Notes under the pieces: model-generated
What the model saw: the letters and a program-made list of their open reading frames with translations, nothing else
Told to the model about the DNA's origin: nothing
Database searches by the model: none
Assembly (NCBI RefSeq): GCF_002211445.1
Contig: NZ_LSTO01000001.1
Location: forward strand, 3,846,026 to 3,879,976
Reading direction: 5' to 3'
Source of the DNA: Noviherbaspirillum denitrificans
GTDB taxonomy: Bacteria > Pseudomonadota > Gammaproteobacteria > Burkholderiales > Burkholderiaceae_D
Length of the DNA: 33,951 nucleotides
Translations under genes and position numbers: made by a program
Part shown: piece by piece, positions 31,746 through 33,951 of the stretch
How the letters are laid out: the number at the start of each line of letters is the position of its first letter
How positions within the stretch are numbered: the first letter of the stretch is position 1

Positions 31746-33002
31746 ATGACCGACTCCCAGAAATTGCAAACGAATAACACTGCTACCGAGCCGCTGCCCT
31801 TGTCGGACTCCGTGCAGGATGCCCTGGCCGTCGCCAAGCGCGGCGTGGACGAACTGCTGATCGAAGCCGAATTCGCGCAAAAGCTGGCGCGTTCCGAGAA
31901 AACTGGCAAGCCGCTACGCATCAAGCTTGGCCTCGACCCAACCGCACCCGACCTGCACCTTGGCCATACCGTGGTACTGAACAAGATGCGGCAGTTGCAA
32001 AATCTGGGCCATCAGGTCATCTTCCTGATCGGCGATTTCACTTCAATGATCGGCGACCCGTCGGGCCGCAATGCGACGCGCCCGCCGCTGACGCGCGAGC
32101 AGATCGAGGAAAATGCGAAGACTTACTTCGCCCAGGCAAGCCTGGTTCTTGATCCGGCCCGCACTGAGATCCGCTATAACTCGGAATGGTGCGATCCGCT
32201 CGGTGCGCGCGGCATGATCCAGCTCGCCGCAAAATATACCGTCGCGCGCATGCTCGAACGTGACGATTTTACAAAGCGTTTCAAAGCCGGCACGCCCATT
32301 TCGGTGCATGAATTCCTGTATCCGCTGATGCAGGGATACGACTCGGTCGCACTGCAGTCCGATCTGGAGCTTGGCGGTACCGACCAGAAATTCAACCTGC
32401 TCGTCGGCCGCGAATTGCAAAAGGATTACGGCCAGGAGCCGCAGTGCATCCTGACCATGCCGCTGCTCGAAGGCCTGGACGGCGTCGAGAAGATGTCGAA
32501 GTCGAAGAACAATTACGTCGGCATCACCGAGCCGGGGAATACGATGTTCGCCAAGCTGATGAGCATCTCGGACACCATGATGTGGCGCTACTACGACCTG
32601 TTGTCGTTCCGCTCCATCGCCGAGATCGAACAGTTCAAGAAGGATGTCGAAGGCGGCCGCAATCCGCGCGACATCAAGGTGCTGCTCGCGCAGGAAATCG
32701 TCACGCGCTTCCACTCGCAGCAGGCCGCCGAAGATGCGCTGGCCGACTTCAACAACCGTGCCAAGGGCGGCATTCCGGATGACATTCCGGAAGTCAGCAT
32801 CAGCGGCGCGCCGATCGGCATCGGCCAGTTGCTCAAGCAAACGAACTTGTGCGCATCTTCTTCGGAGGCACTGCGCATGGTCGAGCAGGGCGGCGTGCGC
32901 ATCGATGGCGAAACGGTGAGCGACAAGGGGCTGAAGGTCGACGCCGGCACCTTCGTGCTGCAGGTGGGCAAGCGCAAGTTTGCCCGTGTGACGCTCGCAT
33001 GA
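31746..33002 (+). CDS. tyrS: Tyrosyl-tRNA synthetase, TyrZ-like subtype (KMSKS)
   Basis: 418 residues from the ATG at 31746. The frame is open further upstream, but that part is not family-like. It charges tRNA-Tyr with tyrosine. Class I signatures are HLGH (71-74) and KMSKS (249-253). E. coli TyrS has KFGKT in the second motif, so this belongs to the second bacterial TyrRS type. [12 protein letters not shown], the [13 protein letters not shown] loop and a C-terminal S4-type RNA-binding domain (about 355-418) are present. No clear Shine-Dalgarno precedes the ATG. It overlaps dtd by four bases (ATGA), so the two are translationally coupled. Confidence 0.95.
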   Translation: MTDSQKLQTNNTATEPLPLSDSVQDALAVAKRGVDELLIEAEFAQKLARSEKTGKPLRIKLGLDPTAPDLHLGHTVVLNKMRQLQNLGHQVIFLIGDFTSMIGDPSGRNATRPPLTREQIEENAKTYFAQASLVLDPARTEIRYNSEWCDPLGARGMIQLAAKYTVARMLERDDFTKRFKAGTPISVHEFLYPLMQGYDSVALQSDLELGGTDQKFNLLVGRELQKDYGQEPQCILTMPLLEGLDGVEKMSKSKNNYVGITEPGNTMFAKLMSISDTMMWRYYDLLSFRSIAEIEQFKKDVEGGRNPRDIKVLLAQEIVTRFHSQQAAEDALADFNNRAKGGIPDDIPEVSISGAPIGIGQLLKQTNLCASSSEALRMVEQGGVRIDGETVSDKGLKVDAGTFVLQVGKRKFARVTLA

Positions 33003-33454
33003 TCGCTTTGCTGCAACGCGTGCTGGAATCGAGGGTCGTGGTCGGCGGCGCCACCGTCGGCGCGATCGGTCCCGGCCTGATGGTGTTGCTGTGCGCCGAG
33101 CGCAACGACACCGAGAAGGAAGCTGAAGCGCTCCTGGCCAAACTACTGTCCTACCGGGTGTTCAGCGATGATGCCGGTAAAATGAACCGCAGCATCACGG
33201 ACGTCAATGGCGGCCTGCTGCTGGTGCCGCAGTTCACCCTGGCTGCGGATACGCAGTCCGGCACGCGGCCGTCGTTTACGCCCGCCGCGCCTCCCGCCGA
33301 GGGGAAAAGGCTGTTCGACTATTTCGTGGACAAGGCGCGGGCGAGGCATGCGATCGTGGAAACCGGCGAATTCGGCGCCGACATGAAGGTCTCGCTGACC
33401 AATGACGGCCCGGTCACCTTCTGGCTGCAGATCAAGCCGCAAGGCGCCGACTGA
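32999..33454 (+). CDS. dtd: D-aminoacyl-tRNA deacylase
   Basis: 151 residues from the ATG at 32999, which overlaps the tyrS stop. It hydrolyses D-aminoacyl-tRNA, notably D-Tyr-tRNA-Tyr, so coupling to tyrS makes sense as quality control. The family motifs are [15 protein letters not shown] at the start, [15 protein letters not shown] (71-85) and the Gly-cisPro motif in NDGPVTF (135-141). The usual SxQFTL-type sequence as I recall it, SQFTL, is PQFTL here (Pro77), the one unusual residue. No own promoter is seen. The next gene starts 42 bp later. Confidence 0.94.
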   Translation: MIALLQRVLESRVVVGGATVGAIGPGLMVLLCAERNDTEKEAEALLAKLLSYRVFSDDAGKMNRSITDVNGGLLLVPQFTLAADTQSGTRPSFTPAAPPAEGKRLFDYFVDKARARHAIVETGEFGADMKVSLTNDGPVTFWLQIKPQGAD

Positions 33455-33496
33455 AGATAGGCTGTGCATCACAACCCAACCAACAAGGAGGCCTCG

Positions 33497-33951
33497 ATGA
33501 AACTCTGGAGCGATTCATTCAAGGATGGTGGTGTCATTCCCGGCGAATTTGCGTTCTGCGTGATCGACCCGAAGACGCATGTTGCGCTGTCTTCCAACAA
33601 GAATCCGCATCTCGCCTGGAGCGAGGTGCCGGCGGGCACGAAGTCATTTGCGCTGATTTGCCACGACTACGACGTGCCTTCGCGCGGCGACGACGTGAAC
33701 CAGGAAGGAAAAACCGTACCGGCGGATTTGCCGCGCGTGGATTTTTTCCATTGGGTGATGGTCGATCTTCCGCCGAACCTGGATGCGATTGCGGCGGGAC
33801 AGTACAGCAAGGACGTGTCGGCACGCGGCAAGCCGGGGCCGGCGATCAGCGGCGGACTGCCGGGACGCCATGGCATCAACGATTACACCGGCTGGTTTGC
33901 CGGCGACAAGGACATGTCGGGCGATTATTTCGGCTATGACGGCCCGTGCCC
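33497..33951 (+). CDS. YbhB/YbcL family (PEBP, Raf kinase inhibitor-like) protein, 5' part
   Basis: An open frame runs from the ATG at 33497 to the end of the window, 151 codons with no stop, so the 3' end is missing. aaggagg at 33485-33491 is a near-perfect Shine-Dalgarno. The sequence matches bacterial phosphatidylethanolamine-binding-protein homologues: NKNPHLAWSEVPAGTKSFAL (about 35-54), the ligand-pocket HDYDVPSRGDD (about 57-67), FFHWVMVDLPP (about 83-93) and a GYDGPCP-type segment at the cut end. No signal peptide is seen. These proteins have no well-established role in bacteria. They are usually about 160-190 residues, so only a small part is missing. Confidence 0.85.
   Translation, partial: MKLWSDSFKDGGVIPGEFAFCVIDPKTHVALSSNKNPHLAWSEVPAGTKSFALICHDYDVPSRGDDVNQEGKTVPADLPRVDFFHWVMVDLPPNLDAIAAGQYSKDVSARGKPGPAISGGLPGRHGINDYTGWFAGDKDMSGDYFGYDGPC

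Noticed and set aside
1-33951. CRISPR array, insertion sequence, prophage, toxin-antitoxin or defence island
   Set aside because: No regularly spaced repeats, transposase, integrase or recognised defence genes were found. Gene content and codon use are uniform and house-keeping in character.

Overview
The window is about 34 kb of ordinary, gene-dense bacterial chromosome with high GC and G/C-rich third codon positions. It looks like a betaproteobacterium of the order Burkholderiales, probably Oxalobacteraceae (Herbaspirillum/Noviherbaspirillum-like). That placement is inference. It rests on two trimeric porins of the Burkholderiales type (MKKSLLALAVLGAF leaders, C-terminal Phe), on a gltIJKL set, and on the order argC, DUF6776, bactofilin, erpA. 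I see no phage, insertion sequence, CRISPR array, tRNA or rRNA.

Layout. 1-5992: the end of a YddA-type ABC exporter, a DUF3047 lipoprotein, a convergent M20 amidohydrolase, then a solitary molybdopterin oxidoreductase followed by an HELAH metallopeptidase lipoprotein. 6229-10022: fadD, a Tat-exported PhoD-like phosphatase and a hotdog acyl-CoA thioesterase. 10094-14375: an Atm1-type ABC exporter, a HypT-like LysR regulator and glutamate dehydrogenase, with a clean LysR-type dyad between the last two. 14376-15022: a 650-bp gap holding several hairpins and one doubtful small ORF. 15023-18173: the glutamate/aspartate uptake operon gltIJKL, with a terminator-like hairpin after gltI. 18271-20110: pyrC and an overlapping DUF3025 gene. 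20190-22552: two tandem porins on the minus strand. 22969-24094: coq7 and an OsmC-family gene. 24299-24443: a candidate small RNA. 24611-28819: rplM-rpsI, argC-DUF6776-bactofilin, erpA and a DUF4399 gene. 28829-31390: anmK and an M23 peptidase on the minus strand. 31746-33951: tyrS, dtd and a truncated PEBP-family gene.

How the genes fit together. Glutamate uptake (gltIJKL) lies next to glutamate catabolism (gdhA) and a LysR regulator whose likely operator is in front of gdhA. AnmK and the M23 peptidase both act on peptidoglycan, in recycling and remodelling, and bactofilin may also serve cell shape. TyrS and Dtd share a translational overlap and both serve tRNA charging quality. Atm1 and ErpA both concern Fe-S or thiol metabolism but are not adjacent.

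The main signals that gene calls do not explain are regulatory. They are a free-standing promoter-terminator unit with two anti-Shine-Dalgarno motifs upstream of rplM, a hairpin conserved in both porin leaders with a pairing-preserving change, a T-N11-A dyad before gdhA, and an anmK start codon that directly abuts a terminator U-run. No strongly novel multi-gene system is evident.
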